Program-made: the position numbers and the translations under genes
Notes under the pieces: model-generated
What the model saw: the letters and a program-made list of their open reading frames with translations, nothing else
Databases searched by the model: none
Told to the model about the DNA's origin: nothing
Assembly (NCBI RefSeq): GCF_000829395.1
Contig: NZ_AP014680.1
Location: forward strand, 930,001-994,000
Direction of reading: 5' to 3'
Source: Paucilactobacillus hokkaidonensis JCM 18461
GTDB taxonomy: Bacteria > Bacillota > Bacilli > Lactobacillales > Lactobacillaceae
Length of the DNA: 64,000 nucleotides
Shown here: positions 51,544 through 62,800 of the stretch, one piece after another
Position numbering within the stretch: the first letter of the stretch is position 1
How the letters are laid out: the number at the start of each line of letters is the position of its first letter

Positions 51544-52155
51544 ATGTTAGTAGGATTTAAACGATTAACAACACAAATTTTTGACGATAATGGAAAGCCA
51601 AAAGGTGATCCAATTGTTATTGAAGGTAAACAAAATAAAGGTGCCACAACTAAGGCGGATATTTCAGGACTATCAAAGGATCCAACTAAGGTAGCCGGTT
51701 CTGATATTACCTATTACATCTCACGCACAGGGGTTGGGGATGTTAAAGCTGATCTTGGATTGTTAGATGTTCCAGAAGATGAAGTTGATCTATTGCTAGG
51801 TTGGTTAGCTTCTGAGAGTGGAATATCTTATTTGGGAGAAACTACAGAAGCACCATATGCATCTATGTTGCTTGAATCATCTGACGGACACGGCAACGTT
51901 GCGTTACTAGGGTTCTTCCGCGGAACATTCTCACGTGACAAGGTTTCAATGGAATCATTGGATCCATCAGAAACATTTAAGCCTGAAGCTGATGACTGGT
52001 CATATTCAGCAATGGCATCTGATGCAGATGATGAAACTAAAGGCCAATACATTGGTAAATATGCTGGCTCTGACGCAGAAACCATTTCTAAGTTACGAAG
52101 CCAAGTATTGCGTACTTCTGACACAGCAGAAGTACCAACGCCACCAAAAGCTTAA
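51544..52155 (+). CDS. Major tail protein
   Basis: 203 residues of the phi13/TP901-type major tail protein class (MLVGFKRLTTQIFDDNGK...; KADLGLLDVPEDEVDLLLGW). Builds the tail tube. AAGAGGAG site. A terminator-like hairpin follows before the chaperone genes. Confidence 0.9.
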   Translation: MLVGFKRLTTQIFDDNGKPKGDPIVIEGKQNKGATTKADISGLSKDPTKVAGSDITYYISRTGVGDVKADLGLLDVPEDEVDLLLGWLASESGISYLGETTEAPYASMLLESSDGHGNVALLGFFRGTFSRDKVSMESLDPSETFKPEADDWSYSAMASDADDETKGQYIGKYAGSDAETISKLRSQVLRTSDTAEVPTPPKA

Positions 52156-52171
52156 TTGATGATAGGAAACC

Positions 52172-52208
52172 AACGGGATTATGACTTAGTTCATGACCCC
52201 GTTTTTTT
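52172..52208 (+). terminator. Attenuator after major tail protein
   Basis: AACGGG with CCCGTT outer stem, inner TATGA/TCATG stem, then seven Ts. Confidence 0.75.
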
Positions 52209-52226
52209 GTAAGGAGAGAAAAAAAT

Positions 52227-52541
52227 ATGTCAAAACCTGTAAAAATTGATTTGATGATCAACGGAGAATTAAAACATTTTGAAGATGATTTTGTGCCATT
52301 TTCTAAGCATATTGAAATGTTGGAAATGAATGAAAAAGTTTCTGAAGGCGAAACTAGTCAAGTAGATTGGTTCAAACAAAAAGCTGCATTTGTCGCTAGT
52401 TTATTTCGCGATCCAGAAGTTACAGGAAAGTCGGTAATTAACGGACTAAGTGCTGCCACTGCAGACGATGACATGGAAACCGTAATTGCTGAAATGCTAG
52501 GTATAGACCCAAACGAAGTAGCGGAGATACCGACAGCGTAG
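52227..52541 (+). CDS. Tail assembly chaperone gpG
   Basis: 104 residues: MSKPVKIDLMINGELKHFED..., in the gpG slot between the major tail protein and tape measure. AAGGAGAG site. Zero-frame product of the G/GT pair; about residue 96 the frameshift site CCCAAAC begins. Confidence 0.88.
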   Translation: MSKPVKIDLMINGELKHFEDDFVPFSKHIEMLEMNEKVSEGETSQVDWFKQKAAFVASLFRDPEVTGKSVINGLSAATADDDMETVIAEMLGIDPNEVAEIPTA

Positions 52542-52738
52542 TCTCCGCAAAAGAAGCGTTAGATGGTGCGTACACGATGATCAAATCTGTGCTCCAAGCA
52601 TTCCCTGGTTTTACGATTAATGATGTTTTGAACACGGACTATGGGAAACTGATTGGTACTATTGAAGCTAAAGGGCCAAAAGAACAGAAAAAAGAAGATG
52701 AAACCATGGATCTATTCGACTTTGTTAAGTCTATCTAA
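52227..52738 (+). CDS. Frameshifted tail assembly chaperone gpGT
   Basis: CCCAAAC at 52508-52514 is in the proper phase (C CCA AAC) for a -1 slip. After the slip the reading frame is free of stops for ~75 codons (RSSGDTDSVVSAKEALDG... FDFVKSI) and ends at 52738, just before the tape-measure gene. This is the conserved expression mode of long-tailed phages: minor GT product tethers tape measure and tail tube protein during assembly. Confidence 0.85.
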
Positions 52739-52771
52739 TGGTTCAAATATTGAATGAGAGGAGGAAATGTT

Positions 52772-55700
52772 ATGGCGGAACCATTAGGACAAATGGTCAT
52801 TGAATTAGGACTTGATAGTTCAGCGTTTGGTAAAGGACTAACTGGGGCTAAACAGCAAGTTAAATATGCGATGGCTGAAATGAAGTCGGGTATGTCTGTA
52901 ATGTCTGCTAGTGGTCGTCAGTTGGACGTATTACAACAAAAGCAACGTGGTTTGACTAATGTTATGACCGCACAAGAACGTGTTGTTAGGAGCCTAAAAC
53001 AGTCCTATGACAATTCGTTTGTTAATGGGAAAGCAACTACTCAAACTGGTAAGCTAGCTACACAGTTACAAAATGCGACTAGTAAACTAGCTTCATTCAA
53101 AACTCAACTTGCTAATAATGCTGGAGCAATGGCAAAAATGCGAGTTGAAACAACTGGCTGGACTGGGGCACTTAATAAAATCGGTCAAGGAGCCACTAGC
53201 GTTGGTACTAAAATGTCAGCAATGGGTTCAGCGGTTAACAGAGTGTCTGGTCCAGTTGCTCTTGGATTAGGACTAGCCGCCAAGGCTGCTGTTGATTTTG
53301 ATTCACAAATATCAGCAATGGGTCCGCTGCTAACAAATGGTGGTGCTGTAACTGCTAAGTTCAAGGCACAACTAGACCAGTTAAGTGATAGCTCCAAAAA
53401 GTGGTCGACCCAGTATGGTATCTCAACAACTGATATTAACGATGCCATGTCAGAAATGATTAAACGTGGATTTTCAACTAAACAAGTTATGGGTTCAATG
53501 CCAGCTGTTTTAGATGCTTCTAAAGCTTCTGGTGAAAGCCTAGGAACAGTTATGCAAGCTACAGCTTCTATTGTTGAACAATTTGGTTTAAAGACTAATT
53601 CTGTTAAAGGAACCATGAAGAATACTCAAATGGTTACTGATTCACTAACCTATGCAGCTAATGCAACCGCTGCTGGATTTGGTGATATGTCAGAGGCTAT
53701 GAGCTACGTTGGACCGGTTGCCAAAGGTCTTGGCCTAAGTGTTCAAGAAACAGCTGCTGCTATTGGTATCTTAAGTAACCGTGGTATTGAGGGACAAAAA
53801 GCAGGTACTAACTTGCGAGGGATGTTAACTTCGTTGGTTAAGCCTACTAAACAAAATACTGCTGCGTTCAAATCTATGGGTATGAGTGCTAAAGATCTGA
53901 ACGAGGATTCACATAATTTACCTAAGTTAATTGACGATATTTCCAATGGCACCAAAGGGTGGACTAAAGCTGAGCGTACTCATGCTATTGCACAAGCTTT
54001 TGGGCGTGAAAACCAAGCCGCTGTTAATGCGTTAGTTGAGTCTGGTTCAGACAGTTTGCGTAAACTAACTAAGAATACAGAGGACGCTGGTGGTGCAACC
54101 AAGAAAGTTGCTGATCAATTAAATGATACTAAAGCTAACCAGATTAAGAGATTCCAGTCATCTATTCAAGTATTAGGTATTACGATTGGTGAGAAACTGT
54201 TGCCAACATTAACGCCGCTTGTAAAAGAGGCTACAGACGTTGTCAACGGATTTGCGCATATGGATTCGGCCACACAAAAAACTATTATCCATATGGGATT
54301 AGCAGTTGCAGCTGCTGGTCCATTGCTTAAAACACTGGGTGGAATCACTAAAGGATTTGGTCTTGTATCTACTGGTGTTGTAGGCGTGATTGCCAGAATC
54401 TCTGGTTGGTCAGCTAAGAATGCTGTATTGAAAGGTTCATTAGACGCAACCGCTGCTGCTACATCAAGCAACAAAACTATTGTTGATAAATTTGGTAATG
54501 CATTAAATGGCACAAGCAAAACATTGACTACAGTTAATGGAACAACGGCAACTGCTAAAACAGGATTCCAATTATTTGGTAAGAGTTTGACAGTTGCGCA
54601 GGGTGGCGTTGGTGTATTAGGAACTGCGTTAACACCATTGGGAGCTACATTAATTGGAGTTGGCGTTGCAGTTGCCGCTGGTGTTGCAGTTTGGGAACTT
54701 TGGGGTAAGAAAGCCTATGAATCTGCTAAACGTACAGCGGAATGGGGATCTGATGTTGGTACTGCTGCTGACAAGTCTCTTGGCAAGTTTAAGTCATTTG
54801 AAACTACTGCTGGCGCTTCTCTCAATAACTTTTCAATCAATGGAAAAAAATCGGCCAAAAGCGTTTCGAAAGCTTTTGACGATATGGCAAAGCAGGTTGA
54901 TAGTGATGCGAAGAAAACTAACAGTGGTCTGGAAAAGTCTCTAAGCAAGTTACCAACAAGCGTGCAAGCCTTAGTCAGAAAAGGCATTGAAGAAACAGAA
55001 AAATCAAATACTAAGGCTGCTAACTCTGCTAAAAAAACAGCTGCCGAGGTTAACACGATTATGGAACATTCTGCTAAGGACCATTACCAGCTAACCAAAG
55101 ATGAGGGCATCATGGTTGGCAATGCACGTCAGTCAATGGCCGACCAAGAACTTAAAGTACTTGGTATTTCTGGCAATAAGAAAAAGGCTATCTTGGCAGC
55201 AATGAATAATGATGTTAGCAAGATGACCAAAGAACAGCTTAACCAGACCCGTATTGATCTTGAGGATTCGTTGGATAAGGAAGCTGATCGGTACACTAAA
55301 CAAAAGAAAGTTCTTAAAGATTACTACAAGGACGGCACAATTAGTTCCAAGGAATACAAGGCTGCTGTCAAAGAATTAGGTAGCACGCATAAGCAGACTG
55401 ATGATCAGATTGTTTCTGGTCTGTATAACACAATGAAAGCCTCTGGAATGAGCACTAATGCAATGAAAACCGAGTTCTCATCATTGGGATATACCTGGTC
55501 AAGCGTTAAAAAAATTATTGATGACCAAGCTCAAAGCGCATCTAAATCTGGAAGTGCTCTTGTTAAAACAACTACTGGTATGAGTAAGAGTGTTAAGGCT
55601 GCTGCCAACACTTGGAATGAATTAATTTTTGATCCGAAAACTGGTAAAGTCAGCACAAATGCACAAGCAGAAATTAATAAGGCAACTGGTAGTTCTAAAC

Positions 55701-57286
55701 AATGGAACGCTATTATGCTGTTGGCTAAAAAAGGGAAGCTGTCTACTAATGCTACGGAAATGGTTGCTAAGGCTGCCATTGAAAAGGGTAAATGGGATTC
55801 CATGTCGTGGAAGCAGCAGAAAGCCTTAATCCGTTCAGAAGGTGGTCAAGACCTTACTAAATTAATGATGAGTTCTGGTGAGTGGAATAAACTTAGCATG
55901 CAACAGAAAGAAGCTATTGTTAACTCAAAGGGCGGTTCTGAGCTACTAGGTTCGTTATCACAAATGGGCGTTTGGAATAAAATGACGCTCAAAGAACAAA
56001 AAATAGCATTCAACGACGCAGGAGAAAAGTCTAAAATCGTTGAGGCTGTCGGAAATGTTAGCAAATGGAATGCACTATCTCCCAAAACTCAGCAATTATT
56101 GGCAAGTAGTAATAGCCCTGCCGTTGTTGCAAAAGGTGTTAAAGATGTAAGCATGTGGAACTCATTACCAACATCCGTTAAGAATTTGCTGGCTAATGAT
56201 TCTCAGGCCGCATCTGTGCTTCAAAGGGCAGGAATCAATATTGATCAATATGCTTTGAAGAAACCAGGAGAGAAGAAGTTATCTGCTAACAGTCAGGACT
56301 TAGATCAGAAATTAGCTAGTGCAAATACAAAAGTTAATGCTTTTAAAACTGGTAATGCTAACAAAAATTTAACTGCTTCTAATAACACCGGAACAGGTAC
56401 TGCTAGTGCACACAATACTATTCAATCAAGATTTCTTGGGCCTAATGGTACAAAGAATTTGTTTGCTAGCAACAATGCTGGTGGTGGTTCTTCAAGCGCA
56501 CACAGCACAGTTCAGAATAGTTTCTTAGGCCCAAATGGAACTAAGAAACTATTTGCATCTAACAACGCTGGTAGTGGAACATCTAGTGCACATAGCACAG
56601 TTAGCGGTTTTATGGGAATGAACGCAACCAAGAGTATTAAAGCTTCAAACGGAACCGGTGGTGGTGTTAGTTCGGCCAGATCCTCTATTAACAGTGTTCA
56701 TGGTAAATCAGTAACAATTACAGCTGTGTTTAACGCCGTGGCCCACGGAACAAAAGCCTTACTTAAAAAGTTTGGTTTGAAAAATGGTACTACTAACTTT
56801 CAAGGTGGATATGCCACAGTTAATGATCAATTAGGCGGTACATTCCGTGAGTTGGTTAAACTTCCAACTGGGGAAACATTTATTCCACATGGACGAAATG
56901 TCACTATTCCACTTCCACAACATGCCAGGGTTATTCCGGCCAACAAAACTGCACGAATGTTCCCAGGATTACCACAGTTTGCAAAAGGTTTGAACGTCCC
57001 ATCTGATGCCGACATCGTTAGACAACCCAAACAAATAGTGCAAGAAGTGCAAACTAACTCAAATGTTACTGATAATTCAAGTGTGATCACTGGATTAGTT
57101 AGTCAAGTCAAATCATTAACTGATAATTTGAATAGTTTAATTTCAGTAATTCAGAATCAAAATTCTAAAGAAGTTGCGGTTATTTTAGACAACGGGATTA
57201 TGGCTCGTGGAGTAGCACCATTAATCACAAGAATTCAAGAACAAGATGTTAAGAGACAAACAAGATTGAGAGGTGGACGTCAATGA
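52772..57286 (+). CDS. Tape measure protein
   Basis: 1504 residues, setting tail length. The N-terminal part has coiled coils, then the TP901-type core (AVDFDSQISAMGPLL...; FGDMSEAMSYVGPVAKGLGLS) about 175-480, and a hydrophobic stretch about 616-646. Seven repeats with W948, 978, 1008, 1038, 1068, 1099 and 1129 follow, then about four ~30-residue Ser/Asn/Gly repeats (about 1200-1310). ATG 52772 with GAGAGGAGGAAA. Confidence 0.95.
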   Translation: MAEPLGQMVIELGLDSSAFGKGLTGAKQQVKYAMAEMKSGMSVMSASGRQLDVLQQKQRGLTNVMTAQERVVRSLKQSYDNSFVNGKATTQTGKLATQLQNATSKLASFKTQLANNAGAMAKMRVETTGWTGALNKIGQGATSVGTKMSAMGSAVNRVSGPVALGLGLAAKAAVDFDSQISAMGPLLTNGGAVTAKFKAQLDQLSDSSKKWSTQYGISTTDINDAMSEMIKRGFSTKQVMGSMPAVLDASKASGESLGTVMQATASIVEQFGLKTNSVKGTMKNTQMVTDSLTYAANATAAGFGDMSEAMSYVGPVAKGLGLSVQETAAAIGILSNRGIEGQKAGTNLRGMLTSLVKPTKQNTAAFKSMGMSAKDLNEDSHNLPKLIDDISNGTKGWTKAERTHAIAQAFGRENQAAVNALVESGSDSLRKLTKNTEDAGGATKKVADQLNDTKANQIKRFQSSIQVLGITIGEKLLPTLTPLVKEATDVVNGFAHMDSATQKTIIHMGLAVAAAGPLLKTLGGITKGFGLVSTGVVGVIARISGWSAKNAVLKGSLDATAAATSSNKTIVDKFGNALNGTSKTLTTVNGTTATAKTGFQLFGKSLTVAQGGVGVLGTALTPLGATLIGVGVAVAAGVAVWELWGKKAYESAKRTAEWGSDVGTAADKSLGKFKSFETTAGASLNNFSINGKKSAKSVSKAFDDMAKQVDSDAKKTNSGLEKSLSKLPTSVQALVRKGIEETEKSNTKAANSAKKTAAEVNTIMEHSAKDHYQLTKDEGIMVGNARQSMADQELKVLGISGNKKKAILAAMNNDVSKMTKEQLNQTRIDLEDSLDKEADRYTKQKKVLKDYYKDGTISSKEYKAAVKELGSTHKQTDDQIVSGLYNTMKASGMSTNAMKTEFSSLGYTWSSVKKIIDDQAQSASKSGSALVKTTTGMSKSVKAAANTWNELIFDPKTGKVSTNAQAEINKATGSSKQWNAIMLLAKKGKLSTNATEMVAKAAIEKGKWDSMSWKQQKALIRSEGGQDLTKLMMSSGEWNKLSMQQKEAIVNSKGGSELLGSLSQMGVWNKMTLKEQKIAFNDAGEKSKIVEAVGNVSKWNALSPKTQQLLASSNSPAVVAKGVKDVSMWNSLPTSVKNLLANDSQAASVLQRAGINIDQYALKKPGEKKLSANSQDLDQKLASANTKVNAFKTGNANKNLTASNNTGTGTASAHNTIQSRFLGPNGTKNLFASNNAGGGSSSAHSTVQNSFLGPNGTKKLFASNNAGSGTSSAHSTVSGFMGMNATKSIKASNGTGGGVSSARSSINSVHGKSVTITAVFNAVAHGTKALLKKFGLKNGTTNFQGGYATVNDQLGGTFRELVKLPTGETFIPHGRNVTIPLPQHARVIPANKTARMFPGLPQFAKGLNVPSDADIVRQPKQIVQEVQTNSNVTDNSSVITGLVSQVKSLTDNLNSLISVIQNQNSKEVAVILDNGIMARGVAPLITRIQEQDVKRQTRLRGGRQ

Positions 57287-59817
57287 CCCAAGGACCACTT
57301 AGAGTTTGGTATGACGGTCAAGAGTTAACACAAATAATACAAGTTACGATGGGCAAAGATGAATTAATCTTGCCCACCCGTGATGATGCAACAATTAGTC
57401 CTGGCAACTATGCCGGGGCTTTTTTACAGCAAGCGCATTGGGGGGCTCGTACAATCACAATGCCATTCATTATTTCTGGCACAAATGTCAGAGATAAAGC
57501 AAAGCAATTGGCATTCATACTATATAAAGATGAACCAAAGCAATTAGTGTTCAGCGATAAGCCAGACCGATATTGGGTGGCTATTCCAGATGGCGGTGTT
57601 GAATTGCCAGAAGACGACGTTGTTAATTTGCAAGGTTCAATCAAGTGGATGTGCTACGATCCATACGCTCATTCAACCACCGAAGATAAATTCACATTCA
57701 GTGACACGGCAACTACCCAGACAATCGTGTCTGACTTAGCCAATAAAGTTGCTGGCAACTTAACCGTGCCACACACTATCTACCAAGGCTACGAGGGTAT
57801 CAGCGTGGCAATGGCAGCACCCAGTGCATACAAAACTGAAATTACTCAACCACTATATGCACAGCTCAATAGCCGTAATGGTGGCTCAGCTAAGTTAGCT
57901 AGTCAAGCTAATGAGACGTTTGGCACTGGCGTTACTGCTGACGACATTCGCAACGGCGAGCCGGGCTTTGTTGATGGCGTCTCATTTGATGGTGATACAT
58001 TTACAATTGGCGGTTGGTATGCGACTAACGAATCATCTAACAAGCCATACCGGTTCATTATTTTAACTGATGATAACTGGCAGAACGAATATGGGCGGGT
58101 CAAGGTTGAAGCTAGTCCACGACCAGATATTGGAAGATATTATCCAAATGTGGCTAACTCAAAAATGGCCGGTTTTTTAGGCACATTCAAGTTTGAAGAA
58201 CGAATGAGCCACAAGCGTATTCAAGTGCATTTGAGATATTCGGATGCTGAAAATGGTGAAGGCAATTGGACAGATTACACTGCATCAATTCAAGTCAATA
58301 GTGACTGGCGACAGACTGCACCGCATTATTTGATTAAAGTTGACGTGTTACAAGCAATTGAAACTAAGCAACCGGGTTTCTGGAATAAGCTCAATCTGAC
58401 TGACAGGGGTACGCAACGCGAATGGATAAAGAACAATCTTGTGTCCGCAAAAGTAGAAAGTTATGCGTATGGGCATAGTCCAGACAGCAATAATGCTGCT
58501 ATGCAGATATGGGATAACGACAAGAGCTGGGTAGGCACGCAAAAGGTTACTGGCGACACACCTATGCAGATGCAATACAATTATGCAATTGCAGATGAGT
58601 TCATTAAATATGTGGATAGCAATGGGTATTTGTATGTCAACATTTTTCCAGAATATACCATGTCAACCGGTACCGGTGACAGTGTGATTTGTTTAGATTA
58701 TTTTGATTTTCAAATTAAAGTTGAACAACCAGTTACCAATAGTTTAGAGATTACGAATAACGGGCCTTTGCCCACACCAATTAGGTTTGATTTTGTGAAT
58801 AATGGTCAGAATGGTTTTTTGGGAATAAGCAACGATCACAATGAATCAATTTTAATTGGCTCACGAGAACAGACTGATACAGAAGAAAAAGTACAATCTG
58901 AAACGTTATTTAAATTAAACACTGCCAAATATGACATCACAGACTTTGTACTGAATCGTGGTACGGTAGGCCCTAACGAGTATAGCTTATTAACAGGTAC
59001 ATTTGATTTAATTGGCCAAGTTGACAACGGTATGTGGGCGGCACGCAACATGGCTGCAAGCAGCTGGGGTAAAGGGCTAGAGAACGGCCGCGGGTGGCAT
59101 GGACCAACCTTACACCGTGATTTTGGCGCTGATAGCAATGGCACGGTTGGTGCTGACAATTTCTTTAATCACAATTATCTGACATTCCGCGGCAATATTG
59201 AGCAATGGGGTTTGGAATCAGTCACATTACAAGGTGCGGCTGGCGAACATCTCGTGACTGCTCAATTAGACAGTGGCTCTGGTGGTAACGGCAGCTTGTC
59301 AATCTTCGTGGGCACGGACAGCAAGCGTGTCTATGTAGATGAGAACAACCCACGTTGGAACAACTTCCGTGGCAAGATTGACATTACACGTTACGGAAAC
59401 GTTTATACAATTGTTGTGGAAGATGTTGAAAGTGGCACAGGTGTTAGACAGACAGTCACCTACACTGACCCAGCGAGTGCCAAGATTAAGGCAACTGGTT
59501 GGACATATTGGAAAGCAATCTGGGGTGACAGCTCAACGTGGTTGTCAATGGATCTACATGACATGAGTTTCAGGAAAGACAACGTTGACAAGATTATTGA
59601 CGTTCCGAACACGTTTGCCGGTGGCGATAAAATATCAATCACTTGTGATGACGGTAAAGTGGTGACTAAGAAAAACGGTGGGCTATTTCTCACTATGCAA
59701 GATATTGGGAGCAAACCTATCTTAGCTTATCCAGGTAAAACTATTGTCAGCTTTATGTATTCGCCATTCGCTAATAGGCCGAATGTTAAGGCATATATTC
59801 GTAAAAAATATCTTTAA
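57283..59817 (+). CDS. Evolved distal tail protein (Dit) with carbohydrate-binding modules
   Basis: 844 residues, far longer than plain Dit (~250). Residues about 1-150 and 485-570 fit the two halves of the siphophage Dit fold. A long insertion (about 190-475, GFVDGVSFDGDTFTIGGWYA...) and a C-terminal extension (about 580-785, lectin-like) look like carbohydrate-binding modules. It links tail tube to baseplate and probably binds cell-wall sugars. Confidence 0.85.
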   Translation: MTQGPLRVWYDGQELTQIIQVTMGKDELILPTRDDATISPGNYAGAFLQQAHWGARTITMPFIISGTNVRDKAKQLAFILYKDEPKQLVFSDKPDRYWVAIPDGGVELPEDDVVNLQGSIKWMCYDPYAHSTTEDKFTFSDTATTQTIVSDLANKVAGNLTVPHTIYQGYEGISVAMAAPSAYKTEITQPLYAQLNSRNGGSAKLASQANETFGTGVTADDIRNGEPGFVDGVSFDGDTFTIGGWYATNESSNKPYRFIILTDDNWQNEYGRVKVEASPRPDIGRYYPNVANSKMAGFLGTFKFEERMSHKRIQVHLRYSDAENGEGNWTDYTASIQVNSDWRQTAPHYLIKVDVLQAIETKQPGFWNKLNLTDRGTQREWIKNNLVSAKVESYAYGHSPDSNNAAMQIWDNDKSWVGTQKVTGDTPMQMQYNYAIADEFIKYVDSNGYLYVNIFPEYTMSTGTGDSVICLDYFDFQIKVEQPVTNSLEITNNGPLPTPIRFDFVNNGQNGFLGISNDHNESILIGSREQTDTEEKVQSETLFKLNTAKYDITDFVLNRGTVGPNEYSLLTGTFDLIGQVDNGMWAARNMAASSWGKGLENGRGWHGPTLHRDFGADSNGTVGADNFFNHNYLTFRGNIEQWGLESVTLQGAAGEHLVTAQLDSGSGGNGSLSIFVGTDSKRVYVDENNPRWNNFRGKIDITRYGNVYTIVVEDVESGTGVRQTVTYTDPASAKIKATGWTYWKAIWGDSSTWLSMDLHDMSFRKDNVDKIIDVPNTFAGGDKISITCDDGKVVTKKNGGLFLTMQDIGSKPILAYPGKTIVSFMYSPFANRPNVKAYIRKKYL

Positions 59818-59834
59818 AGAAAGGGGGATAAACA

Positions 59835-62800
59835 TTGCAGAAATATGTATTAGATCGTAACGGTAATGTAGTTGCAACTTTTGCCAGTGATTATAATGAC
59901 AAGCACACCAAGACACTGCAGGCCGGTGCGAGTACGTATGAATTTACAATCAGCAAGCAAGATGAAGCCGCACTATTTTTAGAGACCGGGAACTACGTCA
60001 ACTTTGTTGATGACGTTGGGAAGCCTTGGTCCTTTTCTATCTTGTCGTATACTGAAACTCATAACGAGAAAACAGTCTACTGTGAAGATGTAGGTATTGA
60101 ATTGATTAATAAGAACGTGAATGCGTATAAGGCTGATGCTGCTTACTCATTTGCGTTTTATTTTGAAATGATTACAAAAAACACACCGTGGACGATTGGA
60201 ATTAATGAGATTGGTGATTTATCACGTAAGTTGGAATGGACGAGTAATGACACTGGATTATCACGCTTGCTTAGCTTACTAACGGAATTTGATAATGCTG
60301 AATGTAAGTTCAATGTTAAATTTGCACAAAATAAACCAACTGTATTTAAAGTTGATATTTACAAGCAGATTGGCAACCCAAGCACCAATGTACAGATTGT
60401 ATATAGTAACGAGCTGAATGACATTACTAAAACAGAAAGCCGTGCTGAATTTGTTACGGCAATTCAAGGCGAGGGCGGCACACCTACTAAAAATGCTGAT
60501 GGTACTGACATCGTTACTAGAACTAATCCAGATGGTACACCGATTGAAACACCTAAGATTACCTTTGCCGATATTCAATATAAAGACGATAACTATGTGT
60601 CTGCTAAGGGTGATAACTTCTTGCGTGCCGTTACTGCCAACAAGCTATTCAACCCTAACAGTCAAGACACATATATTGAGGGCTATTACAGTTATGATAC
60701 CGAGAGTCCACAAGAGTTACTCAATCGTACACTGACACAGTTAAAGAAGTATAGCACGCCGCAATACACGTATGAAGCTGATGTCAAGGTGATTGATAAG
60801 AGCTTAGACTTAGGCGACACCGTCAAGATTATTGACCACGATTACAAACCGGGGTTATATCTGGAAGCACGAGTGGCCAGCCTTGAAAAGTCATATACTG
60901 ACCCGTCAAAGAACACGATCACTTTTACTAATTACAGATTAGTGAATAGTAGTTTAGCTCAAAAATTAGCTGATTTACAAAACATTATTAACTCGATGCC
61001 AACGGCTAGTGGCATTAGCTCAATTGTTACCAACGTGATTAACAACAGTAATGTAATTGAGCAAAAGATACTCGCGTTGCAATCAGCAGATGGACGTTCA
61101 ACCGTCTATTATGATGCCAAACCTAGCAACGCCAAAGAAGGCGACACGGCTTTCGTCAAGAATCCCGATTCTGGTAATATGGAAATCTGGAATTACGTTG
61201 GTGACAAATGGACTTTAACTTCCGGTGATGCCACTTTTGACGACGTAAAAACGCAGATTGATAAAGCACAAGCTGATGCACAGACAGCCATTGACACGGC
61301 TAATAATGCAGTTAGTACGGCTAACGATAATGCGGCTAAATTTGGCACTGATATTGCCACACTCAAAGCTGATGTGACTAAATCAGTCGCTGATGTGGGT
61401 ACCAAAGCTGACACGGCTATCGGCAGTGCTAATGAAGCACTCACACAGATTGGCACAGCTAACAGTGATTTGACCAAAATTAAATCAGATATGGATACTG
61501 TCAAAGGTACGTTAGAAACAGTTGCCACGAGTGAACAACTTGACGGTGTCAATAAGACAGCAACGTCAGCGAAAGCACTGGCAGAGACTAATGCTAACAG
61601 TATTAAGAATACCGTGACCAAGACTGAATTAACGACTGCTAAGAGTGAGTGGAGTAGTGCACAAAGTACGATTACAGCCGGTCAAATATCGACAGAGATA
61701 ACTAAAGTCAACCAAACAATCACTGACACGACTAAAAACTTGGTTAGTCAGACGGTGCTCAATAATGCGATTGTGAACAGTGAGACTGGCACTAAACAGG
61801 TGATTAGCAAAAGCATTGCGAATATTAGTGTGGGTGGTAGAAACCTATTAACAGGTACCAGTAGTGAATTAAAAACAAAACAGTTAACTAATGCGTGGAA
61901 TGTAGATGTACAAGCGACTAATGGATCGTTCAAAATCAAAGTAGTTAAGGGTCAGACGTATACGTATCGAGCGTGGCTTGACAATACTGCTGGATCGGAT
62001 AATGCATTTGTGAATATACGTTTTTTACCTACGACTGAGGGTGCCAAAGATTATCCTATAGTCGGTAGCACATCTATTATTCATAAAGGTGAAACTGGAT
62101 ATTCAACTTTAGTGTTTACACCTCAAGAAGATGGGTATCTAAAATTGACACCTTCTGCATATGCTGCACCGGTAACTGCTTTGGCTGGATGGAAAGAAGA
62201 AAAGCTGGAAAAAGGCAACAAATCGACAGACTGGTCACCAGCGCCGGAAGACCAAGCGAGTGTCACTGCCGTTAATGCAATCGAACAGACAGTTGACGGC
62301 ATGAAACAGACAGTAGCTAATGCGGCTACCAAGACAGAAGTAACAAAGCTTGCTGGTCAAGTTACGAGTGTAGTATCAACGGCAAATGGTAATTCTAGTC
62401 AGATTACACAGCTGTCAAAAGACATAAACCTGCGTGTGACTGCTGACCAAGTAGATGCCAGTATTCTTGCTGATAAAACTATAAAAGATACTCGTGACGA
62501 TAATCAGCCACCAAGCTGGTACTATGCTAATTATCCTAAGCAAACTATTGAAGAATTAAAACAAACTTCAATGATTGGTCTGACAGACGGAGTATATGCA
62601 CAATTAACGTCAGAGGTAGCATGGACTGATAAATCTGTACCAATTAAGCAAACAGCTAGGACTAATACGCAGACGTATCAACGATTTTCAACATCTGAAA
62701 CAGCTTGGAGTTCATGGTCAACTATTGCTAATACGTCTAATATGATTAGCCAAATCAACATTAGTCCTGAATCAATTCTGATTGCTGGTAACAAGGTTCA

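Noticed and set aside
53185-56085. Several antisense frames inside the tape-measure gene
   Set aside because: Mirror frames of a long Ala/Ser/Lys-rich gene; no start sites or recognisable products.
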